A DNA stretch of 64,000 bases from Gerris lacustris (Eukaryota > Arthropoda > Insecta > Hemiptera > Gerridae), in the NCBI GenBank assembly GCA_951217055.1, contig OX578284.1, positions 47,481,177 through 47,545,176 on the forward strand. Direction: 5' to 3'. A program made the translations under genes and the position numbers. The notes beneath the pieces were generated by a model, which worked only from the letters and a program-made list of their open reading frames with translations, did not search any database and was not told where the DNA came from. Shown piece after piece: positions 1-12,700 of the stretch (position 1 is the stretch's first letter; each line of letters opens with the position of its first letter).

Positions 1-854
1 CTCTTCCCAAATGATTACAAATTGCCATTAAATAGTGGATAGTATTTTATTTCTATTGATATCTCTATTTGAAAATACTTTGTGATAACTGTGCGACAAA
101 AAAGGCTATATGGATAAGAGTAATCTAATTGGCCTTTTATCATGTTAATTAAACACAAGTTATGACATAGACCCACTTATGTCAAGCCAGTAAATCCTAT
201 TTTTATTTTATTTAAAAAAAAAAAAATGCTATATTTTGTTATTTACTTTTTATATTGATTTTTAATACTTTAAATAATTTTGTATTGCATTTTTAAATTA
301 ATACAATTCTTAGTGCTTCTTTATTTTTTATTTACTTTGTTTACCAATGTTTAGTTCAGATATACTTTCTTTATAATGCATTACTTACATATGTCTAGTG
401 TCTAGTGTTTATGAACTTGTAGGTGAAAATGTTAATATCTTATAGTATAGTGTTAATTTATAGGTACACTATATACTTATTTACCAGACAAAAACTAACT
501 TATAATGATATTAAACATTAGTTCATTTTTCATTACTTTGTTTTTTAAATATAAATGCAATAAAAAAACATCACATGGAAAATATCCTAACCTACAAAAA
601 TAAAAAGGAAATGAGTAGTTAAATAAAATATTATCGTTACATTAATACTTTTTATTTAAAATAAATCTAAGTTTCATAACTAACTTTTAATCTCATCTTT
701 TTTTGTTTAAACATTTTGTGAGGTTGGCTATTTTCCCACTAGGGGCCTCAATTTAGACTGAATACAAACTAAAGAGGATATTACATGATAAATTAAACTC
801 AAGGTTTTATCATAATGTGAAATATATCATATCAGGTATGTATCAAAAAGGGTT

Positions 855-1125
855 CTTCTTTAGATTGTTACTTGTTACACCCCTGTGTTTTTTTGTTTTT
901 TTTAGAATATAAATGGATAAAATTATTTATACATTCCTTTGTCTAAAAACCATTAAGACAAAGGGATGTTTAGACCAATGTACTTTGGAACAAAGAAATA
1001 TCACACTACTGTTTTTATAAGGGGAATCACAGTCTATAGAAGAGCATTCCATACTCATTCTTTAGATTGTTACTGCCTTCTATTTTTTATAGGGGGACTA
1101 AAAGTCTAAAGAAGTGCCCTAAAAA
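855..1125. repeat. Dispersed repeat family with TCTTTAGATTGTTACT ends, copy 1
   Basis: The segment shares long stretches with 39682-39896 and 49690-49860. Shared blocks include a 'ctttagattgttact' end, 'attaagacaaagggat', a 'tttagaccaatgta' block and 'gaatatcacact'. Near its far end 'cagtctatagaagag' resembles the inverted end sequence, so a TIR element is likely. No coding potential is visible. Boundaries are approximate. Confidence 0.6.
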
Positions 1126-1349
1126 GTTGAAACACTGATCAATTTGAAATACCACCGATTAAGCCAGGGTTTAATTTTGAGCCCATATTTTTGTTCTTAG
1201 TGACAACCCCTGAATAACATTTAACTATATGTATGGGTAATACAGTGGACACCACTTAATGTAATCCGGTTCATATTATCAAAATAGCTTGGAACGGGCC
1301 CACCCAATACCAATGCATTAAAAAGTTTCCGTTTATTGTTATCAATATT

Positions 1350-1545
1350 TTGTTTATTTTAAATCAAATTATAATTATTATTTACTACGGGAAACAGACA
1401 GAGAAAAATATACTCCAGCACCTGGATTTGAACCACGGTCTGGAGTGTATTTTTCTCTGTCTGTTTCCCGTTGTTAATAATAATTATAATTTGATTTAAA
1501 TTAAAATTTAAACTTTCCGTATTATGAAAACTACCAAAAACTTAA
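1350..1545. mobile_element. Foldback (hairpin) element, copy 1
   Basis: Two long arms face each other. The left arm runs from about 1356 (aaatcaaattataattatta) through 'actacgggaaacagacagag' to 'ctccag'. The right arm repeats this as a reverse complement to about 1503. The inner left arm contains 'ggatttgaaccacgg', the reverse complement of a tRNA T-arm/B-box. Related copies lie at about 17806-18012 and 21035-21200. An outer block ending in 'ccgtattatgaaaactacc' is present only on the right side here and only on the left side of the other two copies, so copy 1 is inverted relative to them. Confidence 0.75.
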
Positions 1546-2168
1546 AAATTGTTTTTTTGTTTATTTCGATCATAGTCGAGATTGGTGGATTTTTTAAATA
1601 ATTTTGAGGGAAACGACTAGAGCTGTGGCACTGGTGTATTGGAGAACATCCTTTTTTCTCAGAAAGTAAACCTTACCTCACCTCCCCCCCATTACTACGA
1701 AAGACCACAGTCAAATCTCAGAACTCAGTGTTTGTTTTAGTATTTAATGATTCATATTCTTTCATCAACAAATTTATACGAGTTCAAAGATGATTTGTTT
1801 TGTTTTTAAGTTTAATTTTTAAACAAAGGAATGAGCCCTTCAAAACATTGTGATCATGCACATTTATTTAAATAGCATATGTAAGAATTAATTTTGTCCC
1901 TAAAGATGTAGTTGGTATTGTTCCTAATAAAAAAAATAAAAAAAATTTTATGTACACATTGCAATTCATATTATTATTTTTATTTTCTAATGTGTCATCA
2001 CAACACTCAGTGTACGTAATAAACACAGTCTTGTTTATTATTTTGTTTTGTTTTGAGATTTACTTCCTCCTGTGGTGCTTTTGCTTATTATTGTCAGTCG
2101 GTTAATGCTATCACCTTTTCTGGATTCCAAAGTGATCACATTAAGCGGCGTGTACTGTACTAACTTTC

Positions 2169-2658
2169 TGTATCTGGTCATGGATATTTTCAAGCCTACC
2201 TCCATAGGATGGGAAAGAAAGATAGCCCGGCATGCCAATATGGCGACTCTGACATCGATGATGCACACCATACCTTCTTCGTTTGCACAAGATGGGCTGC
2301 AGAGAGAAGAAGACTTGAGAACGAGTTTGGGCAGCTAAATCCTGAGGATGTTGTTAAAAATATGCTTAGCAGCCAGGAACGATAGAAGAACATAGAGAAC
2401 TTCGTCGAAGAAATCTTGAGGCAGAAGAAATTGGAAGAGGAGATTGTTCTCTGGAAAAGAGGAGGGAAAGGAAAAGGAAGACTGAGCTGCTACAGAGCTC
2501 AATACAAGGTCTCCACTCTGAAGTAATGCGAAAGCGGTTCCGGAGTGGTTTTCAAGACCTGAATGGGAGGGAGGTTTTAGTGAGTAAGAGTCTCACACAC
2601 CAGAGGACTACCGTAAGTCCTCTGACGGTGCATGCAGCATTTCCCCCTTCAAAAAAAA
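2169..2658 (+). mobile_element. 5'-truncated R1/Jockey-like non-LTR retrotransposon (LINE) 3' end
   Basis: Read from 2170, the frame encodes the C-terminal tail of an R1/Jockey-type reverse transcriptase. It opens with VSGHGYFQAYLHRMG, followed by a zinc-knuckle-like segment with Cys at the CQYGDSDI block, then HHTFFVC and TRW. An in-frame TAG interrupts the frame shortly after SSQER; the frame then continues to a TAA at 2524-2526. A 3' UTR of about 125 nt and a short A tract (2652-2659) follow. The insertion is flanked by a 15-bp direct repeat (actgtactaactttc) at 2154-2168 and 2659-2673, the expected LINE target-site duplication. The copy is dead: it is truncated and carries a stop. Confidence 0.9.
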
Positions 2659-2673
2659 CTGTACTAACTTTCA

Positions 2674-3600
2674 CTCCGTGTTCTTCGCAGGGCTCATGCT
2701 AGGAATTAGTGGCTATGTTTCCTATTGCATCCATTGCATTATTATGTTGTCCGAGACATTAAAAGGCCTAAATAATTTTATTTGCAAAGCCTTCATAAGA
2801 ACCTTTTGTATCATTTATCAAATTAATAAAAAATAACATACCCAACGACACAATTATTACATGAAAATATTCAGGGTATTTTCTTAGGTATGATAATTAA
2901 CAATTTATTCTTAACACTTTTTAATTTAATCTTTCAAAGATCTTTTGAAAGATTGAGGTGAGGCAGACTCAACTGACTTAGTATATAGATCGAGTTCTCA
3001 CATGTGTGAGGTATACATTTTGTGTTTTATTTATAAAAAACAAACTATTTTTTACCTTTTATTTAATAACTCAGGTCCAAGACAATATTTATTGATTAGA
3101 CTAAGCTTCCATCATGCAACACATATTAGCGTACACCACTGAATACATATAAATGGATTTAGTGATGCACCTATAAAGTCGGACATTTGAGTTTTGGATT
3201 TGTAAAGTGGATGTGAAATTAAAAAGTATCCGAAAATATTATTGCAATTCTGATCAATATACTAAATAGCTACATTTTTCTGGGTTTTGATATTAGTACT
3301 TAAGTTTGAATCTTGTGGTTTTTTCTGTAAATGTAAAAAAAATGGCTGTGTAAATTACAATAATTATTTGTTTTATGCATTTATTACCTTACCACCTCAA
3401 CCTTAATTTACTTTTTACTGAACAATTATCTTCTTTTTTTAAAAAAGCAAAAGTACATAAGAAATAATTTGTTAATTTTTCACATCAAATTTTATGATTA
3501 TGTAAAAAATTATCTTTAAATTTTACGTCTATCAACACTTAACTAATATTTTTAACTAATAAGTAATTATTTTATTTTTTACAATGTTGCTTTTCTTCAG
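2674..3600. other. AT-rich intronic sequence before verprolin exon
   Basis: No gene, RNA or clear repeat is seen. The segment ends in a polypyrimidine-rich acceptor (ttgcttttcttcag) at 3600 that opens the first visible verprolin exon. Confidence 0.6.
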
Positions 3601-3722
3601 TTCTAGGTCAGAATCAATCAAGTTCTCTAACTTCGCTGAATGATACATCTCCTAAGAATGCCGTGGCTCCGATCAACAGTAGTATTCATTCGCTGCATGA
3701 AAGGGTTAACGGCATTGGAGGG
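3601..3722 (+). CDS. Vrp1: Verprolin exon a (first visible)
   Basis: The exon follows the acceptor ttttcttcag and ends before gtaaga. Two bases complete a codon begun in an unseen upstream exon; the frame then reads LGQNQSSSLTSLNDTSP and on to SLHERVNGIGG. It ends on a complete codon (phase 0). The composition is Ser/Asn-rich with no named domain. It matters mainly because it shows the gene continues upstream of the window. Confidence 0.75.
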
Positions 3723-6700
3723 GTAAGAGTTAGTACACATTTTTTTCTAATTTTAATTTTTAATATTTATTTTAGAGCTTTGAAATCTCTCAATGTTATT
3801 TTTACTTTTAAAATTTGCTCTTGGTATTGTGTCTGTGTCCTAGTTGTAAATTATTTATATGTTTCCATGATGTTTAAATACGGATTGAATACAGTTTTTG
3901 GATCTAAAGTGACCAAGGAAACCTAGATTCAATAAGGATTAAAAACAATTTAGATCCAGATACAATACACTAAATTATGATATCGTATTTGGATAGTTTC
4001 ATGGAAACGCCTAAACTCGATTCTGACATGCGCAGAGTGTTGGTGTGAGCGCCCTTAGTGTGTTCATGCAGAAAGTCTTGTCAAATATGTCAAAACACCC
4101 CCTATACTCAACCAAAACACAACCTTTATTTGTCATTTTCAGTTTTTTTGTTTTTTATTTTTCCCTCCACCAGTGGAGAAGGGACCTAAGGAAGGTGCGC
4201 CTTAACTACTTAGGCATTAGCGCCAACCTTTTGTTTTTGTTATTTTTTTAAAAAAATAAACAAATCAAACCTGGTTATAAAATTTGAAGGTTACAAAATT
4301 ATTTGTAACCTTTACCAAAAATTTAGAAAAAGTTTTTTTTTTATCAGCTGATTAGTGTATTGGAAATGTATTGAATACGGTTTCAATACTACTACTCATG
4401 AAAACACCTAGCTTATTAAATACCAAATCATGGAAACTTTGTTAATATTAAATCCAGATCCAATTATTTGAATAATTCTCATCCAAATGTTAATTATCAT
4501 TTATTTACAAATTTTAAAGTAACGGTATTTGTTGCTCTAAATCTTTGTCATCCTAAATTTAGGAGAATTAGGATTGTTAGGATCAGAAGTAAATATTCCC
4601 ACAATTTTGTGGTGTGGTGCAAGTGTTGTGAATGATTTAAATTTTTGTAATGGGCTTTTGCTCTTCTAGGCTCCCTGGCTAATGCTATTACTGCTTCCTC
4701 AAGATTTAAAAGTTTCTAGGCCAAAATATTGGCAATGTTGCTTGTGATAAAGTTGTTGTAAAGGAAAAGTAAGCACTAGGCAAGTAGCCATATGGGCTGG
4801 TGCCAATATCAATGTCTGTAGTATGCATTATTAAAATCAACTTCCTTAAGATGAAACTTTTATGCACTTCATACATCTATATCATAAATTTATAAGTTTC
4901 AAGAATTAAGGATCATTTTTAAGATCCAAAATGAAAACGTTCATCCAAGAATACGACAGTAAATGCTCACAAAATTGGGTGGTTTTTTTCAAGGTACAAC
5001 TATTTTCCTTTATGAAACACTCATATATTGAAAGCTACTGTATGATAAGACATGATAAATACACCATTAGAAATATAAGTAAAAGTTGATCAAGGAAACA
5101 CTAATTTAAGTTGTAAACTAAACACATTTTTATTTACTTTAAAAAAAAAAAAAAAAATGTTTTGAGAGCTCACTTATCCTAATATATCCAAGCAAAAAGG
5201 TGTCTCAATATTCTTATAAACATACTTGATCCATTACCTTAAAATTATACACATAGTTTGATATTTTTGTTAATCTTATTATCATTACTATGAAAAATAT
5301 TTAATTATTTAAAAAAAAGTGAACATAGATGTATTCTGATTTAGAAAATAAATTATTGCTATTGTATATTATGTAAATAATGTTGAATGTAATTTCATAT
5401 GTCATGTAATTCTAGTGCAACTTTGAGATTCAATATTCAAAATAATTTGAGATAAAAATTTATCTTTTGATTCTAGTTGAATAAAATCTATGCCAACCTA
5501 TCTAAGAGAAAAAAATAAAGTCACTAACAGATTGTAAGAGTGAGAGAGGGAACACCACTGCTTTTATAAATAAACTGTTAACCTAGATATAAAATAACCT
5601 TATATGTTATTTATATCAAGAAAGTTTTCTTATATCTGACATTTTTTAAATGTTATTCCTTATATTAAAATAAGAATTAATAAAGATATAAAGTGTTACT
5701 AATATTGAACTATAATTAAAAACAATTAAATTAATTGTTCTGATTAGATTTTTGTGATATTGTGTTCAGTGGATCAGATTTAATTGGTGCCTATACTTAC
5801 TGAAGTAAATATTTAATATTATTTTGGCTTTTGGTGGATAATTAATAATTCAAAGGAAATTATGTTTTCATACTTCTAATTCTAATTGAATTACTGCTTT
5901 AGTTTCATTATTTAATTTGTCTTTTTAATTCCTTTCTCACTTATTTAAGTAAATCTTACTATTGATAGACAAATATGTTATTGATGTTATTTTCGAAGGA
6001 ATAAATGGTTTATATTCAGCCTTTAATTATCAGTGGTGATTTTCAGGTTCCTAGAGTAAAACTCTTAATATATATTTCATCCTAATCATGAATATTATAT
6101 GAAATAATTAAAACATTAAACTAATCACAAATTCCTCTAAGTTATCTTCATGCTTGTATTGATGACCAGTAGAGTCACTTTATTAAGGTTATGGCCACAC
6201 TAGCATTTTTCCCAGCCGTGGTTCCCAGAGTAAAAACTAGCCCAGAGTAAGCTCTGATATATATTTAATCCTAACCATGAGAATATTAGATGAACTAATA
6301 CATTGAAACTATTTGTTATTTTATTCTATTGAATACTATTTTTAACTATTTTGTTATTGTGGTAATGACTTCATTTACTATTTATTTCAAAATTGAGTTT
6401 TTAGATAGTGTTTAGACAAACTATAGAGTATAGAGAATTGTCAGCAAACTGCCCTGGCTTGTGATTTCTTTTAAATAAATGTGAATGTGGGTTGCTTCAG
6501 CTTGATTCATGTGTGAAAAACCGCTCATTTGGCCTAAGAATAGAGAAAGACACTAAAGAAAAAAAATTGTATCTAAATCTACTTATAGGCCATTTTCAGT
6601 GATGGTGAGACAAGTGAAAATATGAAGGAAAGCGTCATTGTAGGAGATAAAACTTTAATTTCAATTTAACTCCAGATTTAAACCATTACTATAGTCAATG

Positions 6701-9700
6701 CTCTTACATTGACTCCTTCTCTTTCTCATTCATTCACTCATCATGAGGTTTCATTCATTAATTTCTCCTCTGAATGAAGAAAAAAATACTAGTTGTTAAA
6801 AACCGGCTTTTTACTATAATAATAATGCCCTAATATTTATGCCTGTAGAAACCCTCATAACATTTCTTAGCTTAACTATTATGAATGACCTTTCCTTCTT
6901 TCTTGTGATCCAGCAGATATGTTTATTTTGGTGTATATTATTATTTTTTTTAATTAGGGTATGTGTTTGTTGTAAATGTACATTGATGTGTGTATATATT
7001 ATTTTACAATGAAGAATCTAGCTTAATAAATATTAATTGCACCATTAGAATGACCTATTACATGTACAAGTAGTAGTTTCCTTTAAAATGCTGATTTTTT
7101 TTTAATGTGTTCAGGGACATAACAGAATGGAAATTGGAAAAAGAACAGTTGATCCCAAAAACCGGGGGCCACCTCCACAGCCTCCACCACAAAGCCAAAA
7201 ACCAGTGTTACCAACTGTTAGTATATATTTTATTTTTTATTATTTATTCAAATGATAGTCATTATTAGTAATTCAAAGTGCTTAATTATTTTTTTTAATA
7301 AATCTACTATTTTTCTACAAATTTGATTGACAATTTAATAAAGAGACTAAGTTAGTTGAATATTAATGTTATGTAATTTGAAGATGGGATGCATGTAAAA
7401 ATAAATAAATAAGACATTATAATTTCTTGAAGGCTGAGTATCATATATCAATATTTTTTAATATGAACTCTGTCCTCCTCAAGGAATATTTATTTTTATT
7501 TTTTCTCTTTCTATCTTCTTATTTCGGACGAGCTGTAACACTTACAACACTACTAGAAGGGGAATCTTAGAAGATTCTTATGAAATAATATTAAGTTTCT
7601 CTTTAAGAATTGTGTACTAACTTTGTTTTCTATTTTTTTGTATCAGGTGTAAAGTCCTAGTTTTGTTTTCGAAATAGCTTTTTTTATTAATCGGGAACTA
7701 AATATTTTTTTAAGAGGATATTAATTCCTAAAGTGAATTTATTAGCATAATTATCTTAATGTTAATGGATTACCTATTCATAAACACTATAATGAAATTT
7801 TCACTTGTAAAAAAAATCCTTGTTTTGTTTTTGAAGTAGGTTGTTTTATTAATGAAATTTAACTTTCTTTCTTTAGCTTTTTTATGGGGTAATTTAAAAA
7901 ATAAATAAATAAAAGTCCAATGTTGTAACACCTCATGTGCAAACAAAACTTCTTATATTACTCTACTCCCAAAGCAAACTGATTGGCCTGCAGAAAGTGC
8001 AAGAAGTACCTTGCTTTGGGAAAGCAACATTAGTTCTTCAGTTGGCAGAATGGCTATGCCAAAGGTTTCCCATTGTAATCAAGATAATGCAGGACATCTG
8101 CTGACTGTGTGAAGTGGTATTTCCCTCTTCTCTCTGCAGAAAGTGAGTACCTTACTTTGGAAAAGCAACATTGGTTCTTCAGTAGGCAGAATGGCTATGC
8201 CAAAGGTTTCTCATCTCTCTCAAGATAATGCAGGACATCTGCTGACTGTGTGAAGTGGTATTTACCTCTTCTCTCTGCAGAAAGTGAGTACTTTGCTATG
8301 GGAAAGCAACAATAGTTCTTCAGTTGGCAGAATAGCTATGCCAAAGGTTTCCCATCTCAATAGAGATAATGTAGGGCCTGCTGTCTGTGTGATGTGGGTT
8401 TTCCCTCTTCTTCATTTAGTCCACACGCTTTCTGCCAATGTCGCATTAGTTGATTGTCCTGTAAGAATGCCTATCAGATGATGATATTTTTTTAAGCAAC
8501 TGTAATCTGGTAAAATGCTGAAATAGTTTCCATATCGTCATTTTAAATTATTGTATTCCAGATGTAATGTTCCATATTCTGAGAAAATATAAATATGATA
8601 GAATTTTTTCTCCTAAACATGACATAGGATATGATCCTGTACCCATATTGCATCCGGGCAAACTTCTGTTAGAGTTGTTTTTGTATCATGACTTCTATCA
8701 TCATTGTGTATAATATATCCCTCTCATTCATGAACCTAGCGCATACCTTTAAAACAAAAAAATTACAATAATTGGTATTAATATTTAAACATGTAATATT
8801 TTTATTTCAGAGTGTATCAGACAACAGATTGAGTGTGGGTAGTCATTCGAGAAGTGGGAGCACCGTTTCTTTACCTAATGGTAGCTCTGCTAGACCCAAA
8901 GTGAAACCACTACTGGCACCAAAACCTCCTGCCCCGGCGCCCCCTGGACCCGGTGCTATGAGGCATAGGCCATCTCGTGCACACTCAATGAGGGCACCTG
9001 CTTCTCCTCCTGTTATAGCACCTGTTAATGGTAAACACCATGTCTTACTTTTCTATTCTTATGAAAAGTAATATTGAAAACCTTGTGATACAATTAATGT
9101 TATTCTTATGTAAATCTTGTTTTGTGGAATTACATCAGAGTTATTTTGGATGTACTGAATGTGCTAGGAGAATTAAAAAAATGCAAGATCTAGGTTTCGT
9201 AAAAATATTTGAATATTCTTAAACTTATTTCAGACAGATACAGGAGATTTTTTTTCAATACAATTTTACTACTTCTTAGCTTATTCTAAAGCTGACTAGA
9301 ATATTTAACCGTCTTATCTTTTTCTATCTATTTTATTTGAATAAATATTTCAGGATTAAAAGGCCCTACACACAAACCGACACGACCACCCGACTCAACC
9401 AAACTCCCCAACAATCTTTGTCAGGTTGAGGAGTTGGCTGACAGTGCTACACACGAACCAATTTGACAGGAACCGGGGGATGGGGAGCTCTTGACGGTTG
9501 GGTGATTTGTCGTACGAGACAACCAACCACTCAGACTAAAACTGTCTGACCGTTGGGTCTGACAGTTTTATTCATACACACGCTCCAATCCACGTTGGGT
9601 GGTTGTTTCAGGTCGTGTATAGGGCCTTTAAATCTTATAGGGTGTATGAAAATCAACCACCAAGATGTTTAATTGGAAAAATTTACCCCTTTAAATTCCT

Positions 9701-12700
9701 TTTAACCCTAGTATTTAAGAATTAAAATCTGCAAGGGACAATATTTAGTTTTAGGGGGGACACAGTTTTTTTGAAAAGGACCTGGCTTGATTTTAACCCA
9801 TTCAATGGGGGTGGATCCATGCCGTGCTAACGTGCCTGGCGGGTGGATCCAAGACCTCTCTTTCAGCCCTCTGTAGCTCTATTCTCCGTGCCTCGAGTAG
9901 AACTATCTTGCAAGGCTCTGTCAGGCCCTCTCATGTTTGTATCCACAGTGGATCCAAACTTTTTTTTTTTATTTTTTATTTATTTTAAATTAACTTTTAA
10001 AATCGTTTAGATTTATACGGTAACTAAGGTAGGTTCATGAATTGGATTACGCATTGAATGGGTTAAGGTAATTTTTTTGATAGTAAAATGGATATGAAGA
10101 ACTACAAACTTTTGTTTTGCTACAAAATGTTTTTTCATCCAGTTAATTTAAATGTCTGGATTCTGTTTTGTTTTTAAAATGTTTATTTTGCACTGATTTG
10201 GTTTGTTTGTGTCAGGGCCGTGGTTCAGTAGCAGTGGTGAGCTAGGTACAGCCAGGAGTAGTTTCTTACACCAAAGTGCAGAGAATCTAAGAAGTAAAAG
10301 GCCTACTGAGCGTCCACCTCCTCCCCCACGCCCCACCGTAGCAGCCCCTCCTCCTCCAACGTCAGCCCCTCCGCCCCCTGGATTGTCACCGGCCCGTGTA
10401 CAGTCTCCAGGTCGCATACCTATCCCGTCAAGTCTTCCAATCTCCCCTTCAGTTCCTCCTCCTCCCACCTCAGTACCACCTCCACCTCCTGTCAGGACTA
10501 CTTCTGCTCAAAGGGCGGAGATGGTAGCCCAGCAACCTTCTCCTACATCCCTCAGGACAGGGCCTCCACCATTACCTACGTCCCAACCACCTCCTTTACC
10601 TAGTTCCCTACCACCACCACTACCACCTTCTAGGCATTCTTCTTCACTACGACATAGTCAGCTCTCTGGTGAGATTTCATCTTCTTTTATTACAATTTAT
10701 TAAAAAGGACTGTAAAGGCCGGTATACACGGGGACACCTAGAGCGAGACATTCTAGCGAGAGCGGTGTCCCATCTGTCTACACTGAGGGCCAAAATTTGG
10801 CTAGACCAGTCTCTGAGAGTAGTCTCGGGGAGTGACCTTGAATAAAGTTCCTAGAGCTGTGTCCGGTCTGTCCACACGGTGTCATGTTTTTTGAATCTAG
10901 TACACTTCATGTACTACGAGACATATACGAGACATATTTTATTAATAAAATATAAAAATATTCGAACTCATTAAATAGATCCATAGTACGTCTTAAAAAC
11001 ACTTGAAAGTACAAGTAATAAAATTACGTAAAAAAAGAAAAAACTTTAATTAATAAATACTGATTTCAGAATAACTGGTAGTAATGAAGTTGGCTTCCAA
11101 AATATACTCCTTGAATTTTAATATTTAGACTTCAGACACCCTGTATGTATGATTGACAATAACAAATGTGGATAAATACATAAGGAAAATGGAAGGAACG
11201 CTGCCCAGCTGCAGTTGTAGGCATTTTGCTCTAGCTAAAAAGTTTCACCTAGCTGAAACTGACCTAGACTGGCTGCTAGAGCAAACTGAGAGGTGTCTAC
11301 ACGAAGAAACTAGACACCGCGAGCGACATCAGCTAGAGAGAAGTGGGGCTAGTCTAGCACCACTCTAGGCGGTGTCTCCACTGTGACACTCAATAGGAAA
11401 TGTATATATTTGTTCTAATGAAATAAATTATTTGTTTCAGTTGATTTTGAGGCAAGGTTCATTTTCAGGCCAGCTAAAGATTTCCCTCCCCCTCCAGCTT
11501 TCCGTAGTGTTGCTAAGGTCTACAATAGTAAAACAGGTATGTTTCTTAATCAAAAAGGGTTATTGTTATTAGAGAAAATATTCTTGGTGCTATGATGTAA
11601 ACTGGGTTTTCACCTTTTAGGAAAAGACTGACTCAGCTAGTATAAACCATCTGTATTTATATGTGCCATGTTATTATGTTGAACTATGGTTTATCAAAAT
11701 ATAAATTTTTGATTATCGTTAAGAACCGCCTAAGTATCTCTCGAGCCGCCAGAATCTGTTTTTATCATCATATTTTTTAATTATCTGTTTCTTGAACTTA
11801 AATCAATTGTAATCTTAATTACAATTACCTCATTTTTATTACATATTTTCTCGATACACTAATGTTGATATGGGGTTTAATTTAAAATATAATAAAGAAA
11901 CTAAAATACCAATTAAGATCTGACCTTTATCTGCTCTAATCTTCTAGGATAATAGTTTACAGTACAAGATCATACTTAAACCTATTGAGAAATTTAGGAA
12001 TTTTTTTTTTAAATATCAGGGTGGGCTATGTTAATAGAGATTTTTTTTTTTTTAACATTTTGACCATAATATCTCAAAAACTGCTAATTTGAAGATATGC
12101 TGTATCATGAAGTTCTAGTTCTTGTGGTGGCACCCTTGTCGTGAAGGTTGTCCCGATGTTTTCTCTCCTTATACTATAAGCATCGTCAGGGCTCTAGCAC
12201 ATGGAACCCCGGAAGATGCTTCTAGTATCAGGAGAAAAATGCCAGGGCACATCCTTTGAGACCCAGTCACCACTGGAAGACCTAGAACTTCATTTAAACT
12301 CCAACTTCGGAAGCATACAAACTTTGATATGTTATAACAATTTTATAATTATAAAAAAATAAAAATAGATAAATAAATTGGTAGATCTTATATAAAACAT
12401 TTGACAGAAAACCTTGCTTACATAAACTAAGCTTTGCTTAATCTGGTCTAGGCTTTGTTAAAGCACTTAAGGACCGCTGAAGTTCTGGTGTGGGAAATGT
12501 GATTTATTTTATTTTTTCAGTTGCTGTTCATTCAGAAGGTCATATGAGGTACCATGAATATGAATATTATGATTTTTAACTGAGAGAGGAAATCACAATT
12601 TTTATTGTAAAAAAAAAAAAAAACAGAATTTAGGGATAATTCATTTTGGGGGAGGGGGGTTAGGCCCTAACAATTGTTAAACAGCAGCATCTCAACTCTA

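Larger units (their letters stand above)
1..2153. other. AT-rich non-coding DNA upstream of the first visible verprolin exon
   Basis: No exon can be supported here. The stretch is probably an intron of the verprolin gene, because the first visible exon at 3601 opens in mid-codon, but this is inference. It contains a dispersed repeat (about 855-1125) and a foldback element (about 1350-1545), listed separately. The rest is low-complexity A/T-rich sequence. Confidence 0.6.

Noticed and set aside
1240..1310. Possible pogo/Tigger-like terminus (cagtggacaccacttaatg)
   Set aside because: No matching inverted end could be located nearby.
10148..10468. Antisense open frame rich in Gly over the verprolin proline-rich exon
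   Set aside because: It is the mirror of the CCN proline codons on the other strand and has no splice or domain support.
11153..11368. 71-codon open frame inside the 10716-11395 element
   Set aside because: No recognisable transposase or other domain; probably chance in a GC-richer repeat.
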